40,286 nucleotides of DNA, taken from DATIJJ01 sp964612855 (lineage in GTDB: Bacteria > Pseudomonadota > Gammaproteobacteria > DSM-16500). The stretch spans positions 1 through 40,286 of the forward strand of contig CAZTDR010000019.1 in the NCBI GenBank assembly GCA_964612855.1, read 5' to 3'. A program made the translations under genes and the position numbers. The stretch's first letter is position 1; each line of letters begins with the position of its first letter. Positions 24,767-33,568 of this stretch are shown piece by piece. Under the pieces are notes generated by a model. It was not told the DNA's origin. It ran no database searches and was given only the letters and a program-made list of their open reading frames with translations.

Positions 24767-26968
24767 ATGGATAAACGAATTCCATTTATTTTAGGTTTTG
24801 TCCTACTTGCTATTGCCCTATGGCTGCAAGTTACATCGATTTATCCTGTGAAACATTTTATCTTACGGCTAGAAAACTTAGTTTATGATTTGCAATTGCG
24901 AGCCAATTTATTAACTCATCCGCACAAATGGCAAAGCAGTGTCGCAATCGTCGACATTGATGATAAAAGCTTAAGAAAAGAAGGCCGCTGGCCTTGGCCG
25001 CGGGCAAAGATGGCGGAACTCATGGACCACTTGCAAACTGCAGGTGCAGTCGTGGTTGCTTTCGATATTTTATTTCCTGAAAAACAAAATAATGTGGCTG
25101 ATGATGTCTTAAGCGCATTACAGAAAGAAAAACTCATCACGCCGCAGATTGATTCCTTATTAAAAAATTTGATTCCTACTTTTGATGATGATGCAAAATT
25201 CGCTGCCAGTTTAGCACGAATGGATGTCGTACTCGGTACCAGTTTTTTACCCCGCCCCCAAGAGCAAGGCTTATTACCCCCGCCTTTACTGGAATTAAAG
25301 ACAGCTAGCGCAAAACAATTAGGTTTTATTACGGCACCCGGCTACATCGGCAATATTCCTTTATTACAACATGCAGCAAAAAATGGCGGCTTTATTAATG
25401 TTTTCCCCGATGATGACGGTATCGTGCGACGCGTGCCTATCTTGATTCGCTATCAAGATAACTTGTATCCTTCCTTAGCATTAGAGGCCGTGCGTTTATA
25501 TTTGTTAAATCACATTCAATTAATCTCGGCAAATTATAATAATCAACCTCGCTTAGAAGCCATTAAAGTCGGCGATCACATCATTCCAACCGATGCTGCC
25601 GCGAAAGTCATTATTCCTTTTCGTGGAAAAAGTTTTACGTTTTCTTATTTTTCTGCGACAGACATTTTGAATAATCAATTTGCTCCCGGCATTCTTTCGG
25701 GAAAAATTATTTTTGTCGGTACATCTGCTACTGGTTTAGGTGATTTGAAAGCCACCGCCGTGCAAAGTATTTTTCCAGGCGTTGAAATTCAAGCATCTAT
25801 TGCGGATGGCATTCTCACCGATAATTTTTCTTATAAACCCGCTTGGGCTTACGGCGCAGAAACTTCACTGACGATTTTTTTAGGGCTAATTCTGATTTTT
25901 TTGTTTCCTCATCTCGGTCCCCGATTTTTAATTTTTTTTGGCATAGGCATCCCGCTTTTATTGATTTTTTCCAATAGCTTTTTATGGCAAAAAACCGGAC
26001 TCATTATTTCTATTTTTATTCCTATTTCTTTTTGTATCACACTGGCATTGCTCGATTTAATTTATGGTTACCTTTTTGAAACTCGCAAACGGGAAAAATT
26101 AAAAGAAATATTCGGCCAATATGTACCAGAAAAGCATATTGATGAAATGTTAGAGAAATCCAGTGAATTTAGCTTATATGGCGAAGATCGCGAACTCACC
26201 GTATTATTTGCCGACATTCGTAATTTCACCGCACTTTCCGAACCATTAAATGCAGCACAATTAAAAGAAATGCTGAATGCTTTTTTCACGCCCATGACTG
26301 AAATCATTTTTAAGTTTCGCGGAACGATTGATAAATATGTCGGTGATATGATTATGGCATTTTGGGGCGCGCCATTGAAAGATAAGCGACACGCAAAACA
26401 CGCTATACGTGCTGCATTGCATATGCAAAAAGCGGTTGAAAAGTTAAACAGTGAATTTGCAAAAAAAGGGTGGGCAGAAATTTCGATTGGTATCGGCCTT
26501 AACACCGGTATCATGAGTATTGGTGATATGGGTTCCAAATTCCGGCGTAATTATACGGTTCTGGGTGATTCTGTTAACTTAGCTTCACGTGTAGAAAGCT
26601 TAACAAAATATTATGATGTGAAAATTATCGTAACCGAATTTACTCGCACTCATCAAAAAATATTTATTTTTCGTAAATTAGATCGTGTCCGGGTCAAAGG
26701 CAAGACAAGTAGCATCGATATTTATGAACCGCTTGATTATATCAAAACTTTTCCTTTGGAAGCTGGCAAAGAATTAAAAATATATCATGCAGCATTAGAA
26801 TATTACTTTTCAAAAGCATGGGAAAAAGCGCTCGCCTTATTCACGGAACTTAAACAAAAAAATCCAGAAGTAAAACTGTATTCAATCTATATGATACGCA
26901 TCGAAGAATTTATGAAAAACCCGCCGCCTGAAGATTGGGATGGCGTGTACGTGCATGTAGAAAAATAA
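24767..26968 (+). CDS. CHASE2-domain class III adenylate cyclase
   Basis: A 733-residue membrane sensor cyclase. It has one N-terminal membrane segment (about 7-24), a periplasmic CHASE2 domain (AIVDIDDKSLRKEGRWPWPR, VVAFDILFPE, GFINVFPDDDGIVRR, GKIIFVGTSATGLGDLKATA), three membrane helices (about 365-435), then a class III cyclase domain. Metal-binding aspartates are D483 in LFADIRNF and D527 in DKYVGDMIMAFWG, with K523 and the Asp of YTVLGDSVNLASR consistent with adenine specificity. All catalytic positions look intact, so it should make cAMP in response to an unknown periplasmic signal. It is apparently monocistronic and divergent from tpsB. Confidence 0.93.
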   Translation: MDKRIPFILGFVLLAIALWLQVTSIYPVKHFILRLENLVYDLQLRANLLTHPHKWQSSVAIVDIDDKSLRKEGRWPWPRAKMAELMDHLQTAGAVVVAFDILFPEKQNNVADDVLSALQKEKLITPQIDSLLKNLIPTFDDDAKFAASLARMDVVLGTSFLPRPQEQGLLPPPLLELKTASAKQLGFITAPGYIGNIPLLQHAAKNGGFINVFPDDDGIVRRVPILIRYQDNLYPSLALEAVRLYLLNHIQLISANYNNQPRLEAIKVGDHIIPTDAAAKVIIPFRGKSFTFSYFSATDILNNQFAPGILSGKIIFVGTSATGLGDLKATAVQSIFPGVEIQASIADGILTDNFSYKPAWAYGAETSLTIFLGLILIFLFPHLGPRFLIFFGIGIPLLLIFSNSFLWQKTGLIISIFIPISFCITLALLDLIYGYLFETRKREKLKEIFGQYVPEKHIDEMLEKSSEFSLYGEDRELTVLFADIRNFTALSEPLNAAQLKEMLNAFFTPMTEIIFKFRGTIDKYVGDMIMAFWGAPLKDKRHAKHAIRAALHMQKAVEKLNSEFAKKGWAEISIGIGLNTGIMSIGDMGSKFRRNYTVLGDSVNLASRVESLTKYYDVKIIVTEFTRTHQKIFIFRKLDRVRVKGKTSSIDIYEPLDYIKTFPLEAGKELKIYHAALEYYFSKAWEKALALFTELKQKNPEVKLYSIYMIRIEEFMKNPPPEDWDGVYVHVEK

Positions 26969-27001
26969 CCACGAGAAGAAAACCATTTTGCGTGACACGC
27001 T

Positions 27002-27044
27002 AACTTCGTCATCCCCGAATGCTTCTGTCGGGGATGACGAAGTT
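27002..27044. repeat. Perfect 17-bp stem palindrome (family D) between convergent genes
   Basis: Arms 27002-27018 and 27028-27044 (AACTTCGTCATCCCCGA and its exact complement) flank a 9-nt loop. It sits between the converging cyclase and mazF genes and could stop transcription from both sides. Related copies lie at 65-89 and 40195-40252. Confidence 0.8.
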
Positions 27045-27048
27045 CGTA

Positions 27049-27387
27049 TTAAGCAAATAGCACCTGTAAAATTTCTAAAATTTTTCGTTGGGTAGTTAAC
27101 GACGAAATGGATCCTATTTGTTTGACAATTCGTGCTCGATCAATGGCTCGGAGTTGATCCAATGCAATTTGTCCTTTTTTGTTTTGAAATTCAAGTTCAA
27201 TACGCGTAGGAAAGTGTTCGCGAATAACTGTCGTCATTGGCGCGACAATAATCGTTTTCAAACGGCTAAGATTCATGCTATCTGGCGAAATAATTAAGCA
27301 TGGGCGGGTTTTTTGCAATTCTGAACCCACTACAGGATCTAACTGAATAAGGCATACATCAAATCGTTTAATTTCTACCACTGCCAT
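27049..27387 (-). CDS. mazF: MazF/PemK-type mRNA interferase toxin
   Basis: A 112-residue toxin of the MazF/PemK family, which cleaves RNA at short sequences. It keeps the N-terminal strand RFDVCLIQLDPVVGSEL, the catalytic arginine region KTRPCLIISPD, the threonine/serine region IVAPMTT, and GQIALDQLRAIDRARIVK. The start overlaps the antitoxin gene by 13 nt, so the two are translated together. Length is normal and the gene looks intact. Confidence 0.9.
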   Translation of the reverse strand: MAVVEIKRFDVCLIQLDPVVGSELQKTRPCLIISPDSMNLSRLKTIIVAPMTTVIREHFPTRIELEFQNKKGQIALDQLRAIDRARIVKQIGSISSLTTQRKILEILQVLFA

Positions 27388-27635
27388 TCATCCTTATCAA
27401 AGTCATTCTCCAACTGATTGACCAATAAATTATCATGCTCTTTATCGGCAATCTCATTAAAAAGCGCTAGCCATTTCTTCTGGGGGTTTTTGACTGGAGT
27501 CAGAGTAAAGCCACCATCTGCATTAGTTGTTACGGTAAATTCTTCGCCGACGTAAGCTTTCGCCTGTTTAATATCTTGCGCGGGAATACGGATACCCAAG
27601 GAATTTCCCCATTTAATTAATTTTGCAGTATTCAT
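27375..27635 (-). CDS. mazE: MazE-type AbrB-fold antitoxin
   Basis: An 86-residue antitoxin. The N-terminal swapped-hairpin AbrB/MazE DNA-binding fold is seen in KLIKWGNSLGIRIPAQDIK; the C-terminus is acidic and probably unstructured (LENDFDKDEW), the part that usually neutralises the toxin. I chose the ATG at 27635 because AAGAGA lies 5-6 nt before it, whereas the in-frame ATG at 27641 overlaps that site. A perfect 19-bp palindrome just upstream is a likely autoregulatory operator. Confidence 0.88.
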   Translation of the reverse strand: MNTAKLIKWGNSLGIRIPAQDIKQAKAYVGEEFTVTTNADGGFTLTPVKNPQKKWLALFNEIADKEHDNLLVNQLENDFDKDEWQW

Positions 27636-27650
27636 AAACATCTCTTAATT

Positions 27651-27669
27651 AATTATACTAAGTATAATT
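27651..27669. promoter_or_regulatory. Perfect 19-bp palindrome, probable MazE(F) operator
   Basis: AATTATACT-A-AGTATAATT lies 16 bp upstream of mazE and contains TATAAT on both strands. MazE-type antitoxins autoregulate by binding palindromes over their promoters. Confidence 0.55.
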
Positions 27670-27730
27670 ATACATTATATAACTCTAAAAGCCTAAGCTA
27701 TCGCCAGATATTTTTTAAACATCAATAAAT

Positions 27731-27758
27731 TGCTATAATTAGTACGAATACGGTACTA
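27731..27758 (+). promoter_or_regulatory. suf promoter with extended -10 and Rrf2-type dyad
   Basis: An extended -10, TGCTATAAT (27731-27739), is followed at once by a dyad TAGTAC-N7-GTACTA (27740-27758) over the expected transcription start. The -35 region is weak. Placement and spacing suit repression by the adjacent Rrf2-family regulator. Confidence 0.55.
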
Positions 27759-27805
27759 TATGCGGCCTTTCGGTATTGTTAAAATAATCAACAACTAGGC
27801 TTATT

Positions 27806-28273
27806 ATGCTGCGAATTAGCAAATTAACCGATTATGCGACGGTGATTTTAAGCTTTCTGGCGCTCGACGCAGCGCGAATCGCGAGTGCAACGGCGATTGC
27901 AGAAGCAGTGCATTTATCCGTCCCGACTGTCAGCAAGTTGTTGAAAATATTGCTAGAAGCTCGGTTGGTACACTCATTTCGCGGCACAGGTGGCGGCTAT
28001 CAACTGGCTAAACCAGCTGAACACATCACGATTGCAGAAATCGTGACAGCCGTTGAAGGTCATTTAGCGATGACGGAGTGTTGCGCACCTGCGGGGGCTT
28101 GCGCTATTCATTCGCTCTGCGGCATTAAAGAAAATTGGCAAATTATTAATAAAATTATTTTAACCGCACTGGCAGGTTTGACATTACAGGATATGATCCG
28201 CCCTTTGAGTAAACACCCGCTCACGTTAAAAGGTATTCCAGTTAAAGTTGTAGGATTAGAACATGGCAAATAA
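27806..28273 (+). CDS. Rrf2-family SUF system Fe-S cluster regulator
   Basis: A 155-residue Rrf2-family transcription factor of the type that heads suf operons in Xanthomonas and Legionellales. The winged-helix region reads ISKLTDYATVILSFLA and LSVPTVSKLLKILLEARLV, with the wing SFRGTGGGYQLAK. The cluster-binding cysteines are in ECCAPAGACAIHSLCGI. By analogy with IscR it should sense Fe-S status through a bound cluster and repress its own operon. The last 11 nt overlap sufB. Its likely operator is the dyad at 27740-27758. Confidence 0.9.
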   Translation: MLRISKLTDYATVILSFLALDAARIASATAIAEAVHLSVPTVSKLLKILLEARLVHSFRGTGGGYQLAKPAEHITIAEIVTAVEGHLAMTECCAPAGACAIHSLCGIKENWQIINKIILTALAGLTLQDMIRPLSKHPLTLKGIPVKVVGLEHGK

Positions 28274-29705
28274 TTATATTAAACAAGTTGTTAACCAAAA
28301 TTATCAATACGGCTTTGTCACTGCTATTGAAACGGATACATTTGCGCCTGGGTTATCAGAAGAAGTTATTCGCGCACTTTCGCAGCGAAAAAATGAGCCC
28401 GACTTTATGCTGCAATGGCGTTTGCGTGCTTACCGACATTGGTTAACACTCACCCCGCCTCACTGGGCGCATGTGAATTACCCCGAAATTGATTATCAAA
28501 ACATTATTTATTATTCGGCGCCTAAAATTCAAAAAGAAGGGCCTAAAAGTTTAGAAGAAGTGGATCCCAAATTATTGGAAACCTATAAAAAATTAGGTAT
28601 TCCCTTGCATGAGCAAGGTCGCTTGGCCGGTGTTGCAGTCGATGCCGTATTTGATAGCGTATCTGTTGCCACGACATTTAAAACAAAATTAGCGGAAGTC
28701 GGCGTTATTTTTTGTTCGTTTTCAGAAGCCGTGCAAAAATATCCTGAATTAGTTGAAAAATATTTAGGCACTGTCGTGCCCTATCGCGATAATTTTTTCG
28801 CCACCCTCAATTCAGCCGTATTTAGCGATGGTTCTTTTGTCTATATTCCTAAGGGTGTACGTTGTCCCATGGAATTGTCTACCTATTTTCGGATTAATGC
28901 AGCCAATACGGGACAATTTGAACGGACATTAATTATCGCGGACGAAGGCAGCCATGTCAGTTACCTAGAAGGTTGTACGGCGCCCATGCGCGATGAAAAT
29001 CAATTGCATGCCGCAGTCGTTGAGCTGGTCGCGCTAGATAGCGCAGAAATAAAATATTCGACTGTGCAAAACTGGTATCCTGGGGATGAAAATGGGGTCG
29101 GCGGTATTTTTAATTTTGTGACCAAACGCGGTGCATGTCGCGGCGCCCACTCCAAAATTTCTTGGACGCAGATTGAAACAGGTTCGGCGATTACCTGGAA
29201 ATATCCGAGTGTGATTCTTCAAGGCGACCATTCCATTGGCGAATTTTACTCCGTCGCTTTAACCAATCATCATCAACAAGCCGACACCGGCACCAAAATG
29301 ATTCATATCGGGAAAAATACGCGCAGCACCATTATTTCAAAAGGTATCGCGGCAGGACACGGTCAAAATACTTACCGTGGTTTAGTGCGCGTTTTGCCCA
29401 CTGCGATCAACGCACGAAATTATACACAATGTGATTCCTTACTACTGGGTGATCAGTGCGGTGCGCATACATTTCCTTACATCGAAGCTAAAAATCCCAC
29501 GGCGCACATTGAGCATGAAGCCTGCACATCAAAAATTGGTGATGACCAACTTTTTTATTGTCGTCAACGCGGTTTGCGTGAAGAAGATGCAGTATCGCTT
29601 ATCGTAAACGGTTTTTGTAAAAAAGTGTTTAATGAATTACCGATGGAATTTGCGGTGGAAGCGCAGAAATTATTAGAAGTGAGTTTGGAAGGGAGTGTCG
29701 GGTAG
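28263..29705 (+). CDS. sufB: SufB, Fe-S cluster scaffold subunit of SufBC2D
   Basis: A 480-residue SufB, the scaffold subunit on which a nascent cluster is built with sulfur from SufS. Typical blocks are VFDSVSVATTFK, GVIFCSFSEA, FVYIPKGVRCPMELSTYFRINA, SHVSYLEGCTAP, KISWTQIETGSAITWKYPS and EHEACTSKIGDDQLFYCRQRG, which holds the conserved Cys and Glu near the SufD interface. Its start overlaps the regulator gene by 11 nt. The stop TAG is part of a palindromic repeat that fills the gap before sufC. Confidence 0.97.
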   Translation: MANNYIKQVVNQNYQYGFVTAIETDTFAPGLSEEVIRALSQRKNEPDFMLQWRLRAYRHWLTLTPPHWAHVNYPEIDYQNIIYYSAPKIQKEGPKSLEEVDPKLLETYKKLGIPLHEQGRLAGVAVDAVFDSVSVATTFKTKLAEVGVIFCSFSEAVQKYPELVEKYLGTVVPYRDNFFATLNSAVFSDGSFVYIPKGVRCPMELSTYFRINAANTGQFERTLIIADEGSHVSYLEGCTAPMRDENQLHAAVVELVALDSAEIKYSTVQNWYPGDENGVGGIFNFVTKRGACRGAHSKISWTQIETGSAITWKYPSVILQGDHSIGEFYSVALTNHHQQADTGTKMIHIGKNTRSTIISKGIAAGHGQNTYRGLVRVLPTAINARNYTQCDSLLLGDQCGAHTFPYIEAKNPTAHIEHEACTSKIGDDQLFYCRQRGLREEDAVSLIVNGFCKKVFNELPMEFAVEAQKLLEVSLEGSVG

Positions 29706-29775
29706 AGGCATGGCGTGCCATGCTCGGCGGCTTTGGCGAGATATGCAGCACGAGCACGGCACGCCGTGCCCCTAC
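29702..29775. repeat. Palindromic repeat (family B, long form) inside the suf operon
   Basis: Arms of 25 bp (29702-29726 and 29751-29775), 22 of 25 complementary, start GTAGAGGCA and end TGCCCCTAC. It provides the sufB stop codon and would form a stable mRNA hairpin between sufB and sufC, the only sizeable gap in the operon. Confidence 0.8.
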
Positions 29776-29834
29776 AAAAATAGATTTACGCAAAAACACT
29801 AACAACACAAATTGGATTAAACAAAGAGGCAATC

Positions 29835-30602
29835 ATGTTACGCATTCAAGATCTACACGCATCCATTCAAGATGAAAAGCAAAAAACCAAGCATATTTTG
29901 CGTGGCGTCAATCTTGTTGTTAATCCAGGCGAAGTTCACGCTATCATGGGACCCAATGGCTCAGGCAAAAGTACATTTGCGAATGTTTTGGCAGGTCGCG
30001 AAGGTTATTTCGTTACCGAAGGTCGCGCCCTGCTAGATGAACAAGATTTATTAGCGCTTGAACCCGAACAACGTGCGGCTAACGGGTTGTTTTTAGCCTT
30101 TCAATATCCAGTCGAAATTCCTGGCGTCAACAATATGTATTTTCTAAAAGCGGCCGTCAATAGTATTCGCAAGCACCGACAGTTGCCGCCATTAGATGCG
30201 ATGGATTTCTTGAACTTAATCAAAGAAAAAATGAAAGAAGTCAGCATGGATGAAAAATTTTTACATCGCGCAGTGAATGAAGGTTTTTCTGGCGGTGAAA
30301 AAAAGCGTAATGAAGTGTTGCAAATGTTAATGTTAGAACCCCGTCTTGCCATTTTGGATGAAACCGATTCGGGTCTCGATGTCGATGCATTACAAGCCGT
30401 GGCAAAAGGGGTCAATAGCCTGCGCAACGCTGAACGCAGCTTTATCGTGGTGACTCACTATCAACGTTTATTAAATTACATTGTGCCCGATGTCGTACAC
30501 GTGATGATACGCGGTCAAATCATTAAATCAGGCGGCAAAGAGTTAGCGTTAGAAATCGAGGAACGAGGTTACAGCTGGTTAGAAAAAGAGGCGCAACTAT
30601 GA
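29835..30602 (+). CDS. sufC: SufC, ATPase of the SufBCD complex
   Basis: A 255-residue ABC-type ATPase that drives conformational change of SufB-SufD. Walker A is GPNGSGKST, the Q-loop lies in FLAFQYPVEIPG, the signature is FSGGEKKRNEVLQM, and Walker B is LAILDETDSGLDVDAL, all SufC-type. An AGAGGC ribosome site precedes the ATG by a few bases, consistent with independent initiation after the 129-nt gap from sufB. It overlaps sufD by 4 nt (ATGA). Confidence 0.97.
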   Translation: MLRIQDLHASIQDEKQKTKHILRGVNLVVNPGEVHAIMGPNGSGKSTFANVLAGREGYFVTEGRALLDEQDLLALEPEQRAANGLFLAFQYPVEIPGVNNMYFLKAAVNSIRKHRQLPPLDAMDFLNLIKEKMKEVSMDEKFLHRAVNEGFSGGEKKRNEVLQMLMLEPRLAILDETDSGLDVDALQAVAKGVNSLRNAERSFIVVTHYQRLLNYIVPDVVHVMIRGQIIKSGGKELALEIEERGYSWLEKEAQL

Positions 30603-31867
30603 GCGAATTAGCCTCCTCACAAACAGCCTTAGAGACTTTTTTTGCGCGACACAAACCTACTTGGTTTGGGGATTTTCACGTGCAACAATTTAATCAGTTT
30701 TTAAAACACGGATTGCCCACGCGAAAAGAAGAATTATGGAAATATACTGAAATTAAAGTGCATGATATTCCAACCCATTCGGGTGTAGCAAAAACAGGGC
30801 TGCAAATCGAGCATAACAAGCCATTTGCAGTGACGCTGGTTTTTGTTAATGGTCATTTTTCTGAAACCCTGTCTACCACAACGGCTTTGCCAAAAGAAGT
30901 TACGCTCTGTTCATTAAGCCAAGCCATGGTATCGCAGCCGGACAGAATAAAATCGATTTTATTACAGGAATTTTCGGTCAAAAAATTTCCTTTTGCGAAA
31001 TTAAATTCTGCCCTCATGACGGATGGTTTTTTCCTCGACATTCCCAAACACTGCGTGATAACGACACCCATTCATATTCAGTTTATCAATACAGAACAAA
31101 ACGAATTCATGTCACATCCCCGTAACGTAATTTTGGCCAGCCCGCACAGCCAAGTCACGCTGATCGAGGATCATTTATCAGAAAATGCGACACGTTATTT
31201 CACCAACGTTGTCACTCATATTCATTCCGCAGAAAATGCACATGTCAATTATTATAAAATGCAAGAAGATGATTTGACCGCCCTGCATATTGCTAATATT
31301 TTTATTGAACAACTGCAAGATAGTTGCGTTAACACTTTTTCTCTTGCCAAAGGCGCGCGACTCGCACGCGAAGATATCAGTGTTTGGCAAAGAGCCAAAG
31401 GGGCTGAAACACATTTGCACGGTCTTTATTTATTGCATGCAGACAATCAACATATGGACAACCATCTTCACGTCGATCACTTGTCTGAACATGGCACCAG
31501 CTCCATGCTATACAAAGGAATTTTAGATAAAAAGTCACGTGCGGTTTTCAATGGCAAAGTGTACGTGCATTCAAAGACAAAACAAATCCATGCACATCAA
31601 GCGAATCATAATTTATTGTTGTCGCCGGATGCTGAAGTGAATACTAAACCTGAATTAGAAATCTATGCCGAAGATGTGAAATGCACGCATGGCGCGACAA
31701 TAGGGCAATTGGACGATGCCGCTTTATTTTATTTATTGTCACGTGGCATTGCTAAAAATGAAGCACACCAATTATTGCTGTATGCTTTTGCGGATGAAAT
31801 TTACAGTAAAATAACCGATGCATCCCTCAAAGAATATTTCCGCAATCGGATGAGCCGCCATGATTAA
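30599..31867 (+). CDS. sufD: SufD, Fe-S assembly complex subunit
   Basis: A 422-residue SufD, the SufB-like partner in SufBC2D that helps iron entry. The N-terminus is helical (KHGLPTRKEELWKYTEI), the core is a right-handed beta-helix (SKTKQIHAHQANHNLLLSPDAEVNTKPELEIYAEDVKCTHGAT), and the end is ARGIAKNEAHQLLLYAFADEI in character. The conserved His in KCTHGAT, needed at the SufB interface, is present. It overlaps sufC by 4 nt and sufS by 8 nt. Confidence 0.95.
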   Translation: MSELASSQTALETFFARHKPTWFGDFHVQQFNQFLKHGLPTRKEELWKYTEIKVHDIPTHSGVAKTGLQIEHNKPFAVTLVFVNGHFSETLSTTTALPKEVTLCSLSQAMVSQPDRIKSILLQEFSVKKFPFAKLNSALMTDGFFLDIPKHCVITTPIHIQFINTEQNEFMSHPRNVILASPHSQVTLIEDHLSENATRYFTNVVTHIHSAENAHVNYYKMQEDDLTALHIANIFIEQLQDSCVNTFSLAKGARLAREDISVWQRAKGAETHLHGLYLLHADNQHMDNHLHVDHLSEHGTSSMLYKGILDKKSRAVFNGKVYVHSKTKQIHAHQANHNLLLSPDAEVNTKPELEIYAEDVKCTHGATIGQLDDAALFYLLSRGIAKNEAHQLLLYAFADEIYSKITDASLKEYFRNRMSRHD

Positions 31868-33116
31868 CGACACTCTTACGCAAAACAACGCATTTGCCAA
31901 AGGCGATGATGCAGGGCATAAACAAGATTTTCCTATCTTGCGTCAAACTATTCATGGCAAGCCGTTAATTTTTTTAGATAGTGCAGCCAGCAGTCAAAAA
32001 CCGCAGTGTGTTATCGATGCATTGGTACATTATTATCAACAGGATCATGCCAATATTCATCGTGGCGTCTATCAGTTAAGCGAGCGTGCAACAAAATTGT
32101 ATGAAGAAGCACGCACTAAAATACAACATTTTATTCATGCCGCTTATGCACATGAAATTATTTTTGTGCGTGGTACGACAGAAGCCATCAATCTCGTTGC
32201 CGAAAGCTATGGACGCTCCGAGTTCAAGGCGGGTGATGAAATTATTCTCAGTGAAATGGAGCATCACTCCAATATTGTGCCTTGGCAATTATTAGCTGAA
32301 CAAATAGGTGTCGTGTTGCGCGTGATTCCGGTGCTGAATTCCGGTGAATTAGATCTTACACAGTATGAAACCTTATTTTCACCCCGTACAAAAATGGTTG
32401 CTCTCACGCATGCATCCAATGTATTAGGCACGATTAACCCCATTAAAGAAATGATTGCGACGGCTCACAAACACAATGTGCCAGCATTGATTGATGGCGC
32501 ACAGGCGTTTCCTCACATGCCGGTGGACGTTTCCGATTTAGATTGTGATTTTTATACCTTTTCTTCGCATAAAGCCTATGGACCGACAGGTATTGGCGTG
32601 CTGTATGGGAAAACTGCATTATTGGAGAAAATGCCTCCTTATCAAGGCGGTGGCAGCATGATTGAACAAGTTAGCTTTAACAAAACCACTTACGCAAAAT
32701 TACCTTATAAATTTGAAGCGGGTACGCCTAACATTGCTGATACCATTGCTTTTGGAGCAGCCATCGATTATTTAACTCAGATTGGTATGCAGGCTGTTTT
32801 TGAACACGAGCAAGCTTTATTAAAAGAAACTGAAAAAAAATTAGCGTTGCTTCCAGGACTTCATATTCTGGGACAAGCAAAAAATAAAGTCGGTGTAGTT
32901 TCATTTGTACTCGATAACATTCATCCCCATGATGTTGGCACCATCTTAGATCACCAAGGTATTGCTGTCCGTGCAGGGCATCATTGTGCTCAGCCCTTAA
33001 TGGCACGTTTTGCTATTCCAGCCTGTGTGCGCGCTTCGTTCGGTATCTATAATACACATCAAGATGTCGATGCGTTAATAGCAGGGTTGCTTGAAGTAAA
33101 GAGGATATTTGCATAA
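31860..33116 (+). CDS. sufS: SufS, PLP-dependent cysteine desulfurase (group II)
   Basis: A 418-residue cysteine desulfurase that mobilises sulfur from cysteine as a persulfide. The PLP lysine is K238 in SSHKAYGPTGIG, the catalytic cysteine is C376 in AGHHCAQPLM, and HxNIHRG and THASNVLGTINP are also present. With no sufE in the window, the persulfide probably passes to the adjacent SufU, as in Gram-positive SUF systems. Start overlaps sufD by 8 nt; stop and the next start share one base (TAATG). Confidence 0.96.
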   Translation: MINDTLTQNNAFAKGDDAGHKQDFPILRQTIHGKPLIFLDSAASSQKPQCVIDALVHYYQQDHANIHRGVYQLSERATKLYEEARTKIQHFIHAAYAHEIIFVRGTTEAINLVAESYGRSEFKAGDEIILSEMEHHSNIVPWQLLAEQIGVVLRVIPVLNSGELDLTQYETLFSPRTKMVALTHASNVLGTINPIKEMIATAHKHNVPALIDGAQAFPHMPVDVSDLDCDFYTFSSHKAYGPTGIGVLYGKTALLEKMPPYQGGGSMIEQVSFNKTTYAKLPYKFEAGTPNIADTIAFGAAIDYLTQIGMQAVFEHEQALLKETEKKLALLPGLHILGQAKNKVGVVSFVLDNIHPHDVGTILDHQGIAVRAGHHCAQPLMARFAIPACVRASFGIYNTHQDVDALIAGLLEVKRIFA

Positions 33117-33568
33117 TGACCGCAGAATTACGTGAACTGTATCAAGAGGTGATTATTGACCACGGCCGTCATCCCCGTAACTTTGGTGCTCTGCCGGAAG
33201 CGAATCATCACAAAGAAGGATTTAATCCTCTCTGCGGCGATAAAATTTTAATGCATATCCAAGAAAAAAATGGAGTACTGGAAAAAATTCAATTTGAAGG
33301 TTGCGGTTGTGCCATTTCCATGGCGTCCGCCTCGTTATTATCGGAAGTGCTGCGCGGTAAGACCACGACTGAAATGGAAATATTATTTAATGCGTTTCAT
33401 GAATTAGTGACGGTGGGTGATCTTTCAGACAAATTAGGCAAGCTCGCGGTATTAGGTGGTGTACGTGATTTCCCTGCGCGGGTAAAATGCGCAACACTCG
33501 CTTGGCACACCTTGAAAGCCGCATTGATTGATGATGGTAACGCCGTCACGACGGAGGAAGTATTATGA
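33116..33568 (+). CDS. sufU: SufU-type sulfur transferase / scaffold
   Basis: A 150-residue IscU-superfamily protein of SufU type. Cysteines sit in NPLCGDKILMHI, FEGCGCAISMASASLLSE and ARVKCATLAWHTL, the zinc/sulfur-relay positions of SufU, and the FPARVKCATLAWH block is diagnostic. SufU proteins have a loop before that block and accept persulfide from SufS. The residue before the third Cys is Lys, not the IscU His. It overlaps sufA by 4 nt. Confidence 0.92.
   Translation: MTAELRELYQEVIIDHGRHPRNFGALPEANHHKEGFNPLCGDKILMHIQEKNGVLEKIQFEGCGCAISMASASLLSEVLRGKTTTEMEILFNAFHELVTVGDLSDKLGKLAVLGGVRDFPARVKCATLAWHTLKAALIDDGNAVTTEEVL

Noticed and set aside
26068..26538. 156-codon open frame antisense to the adenylate cyclase domain
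   Set aside because: It overlaps the most conserved part of the cyclase gene and is Ser/Asn-rich in the way antisense shadows are.
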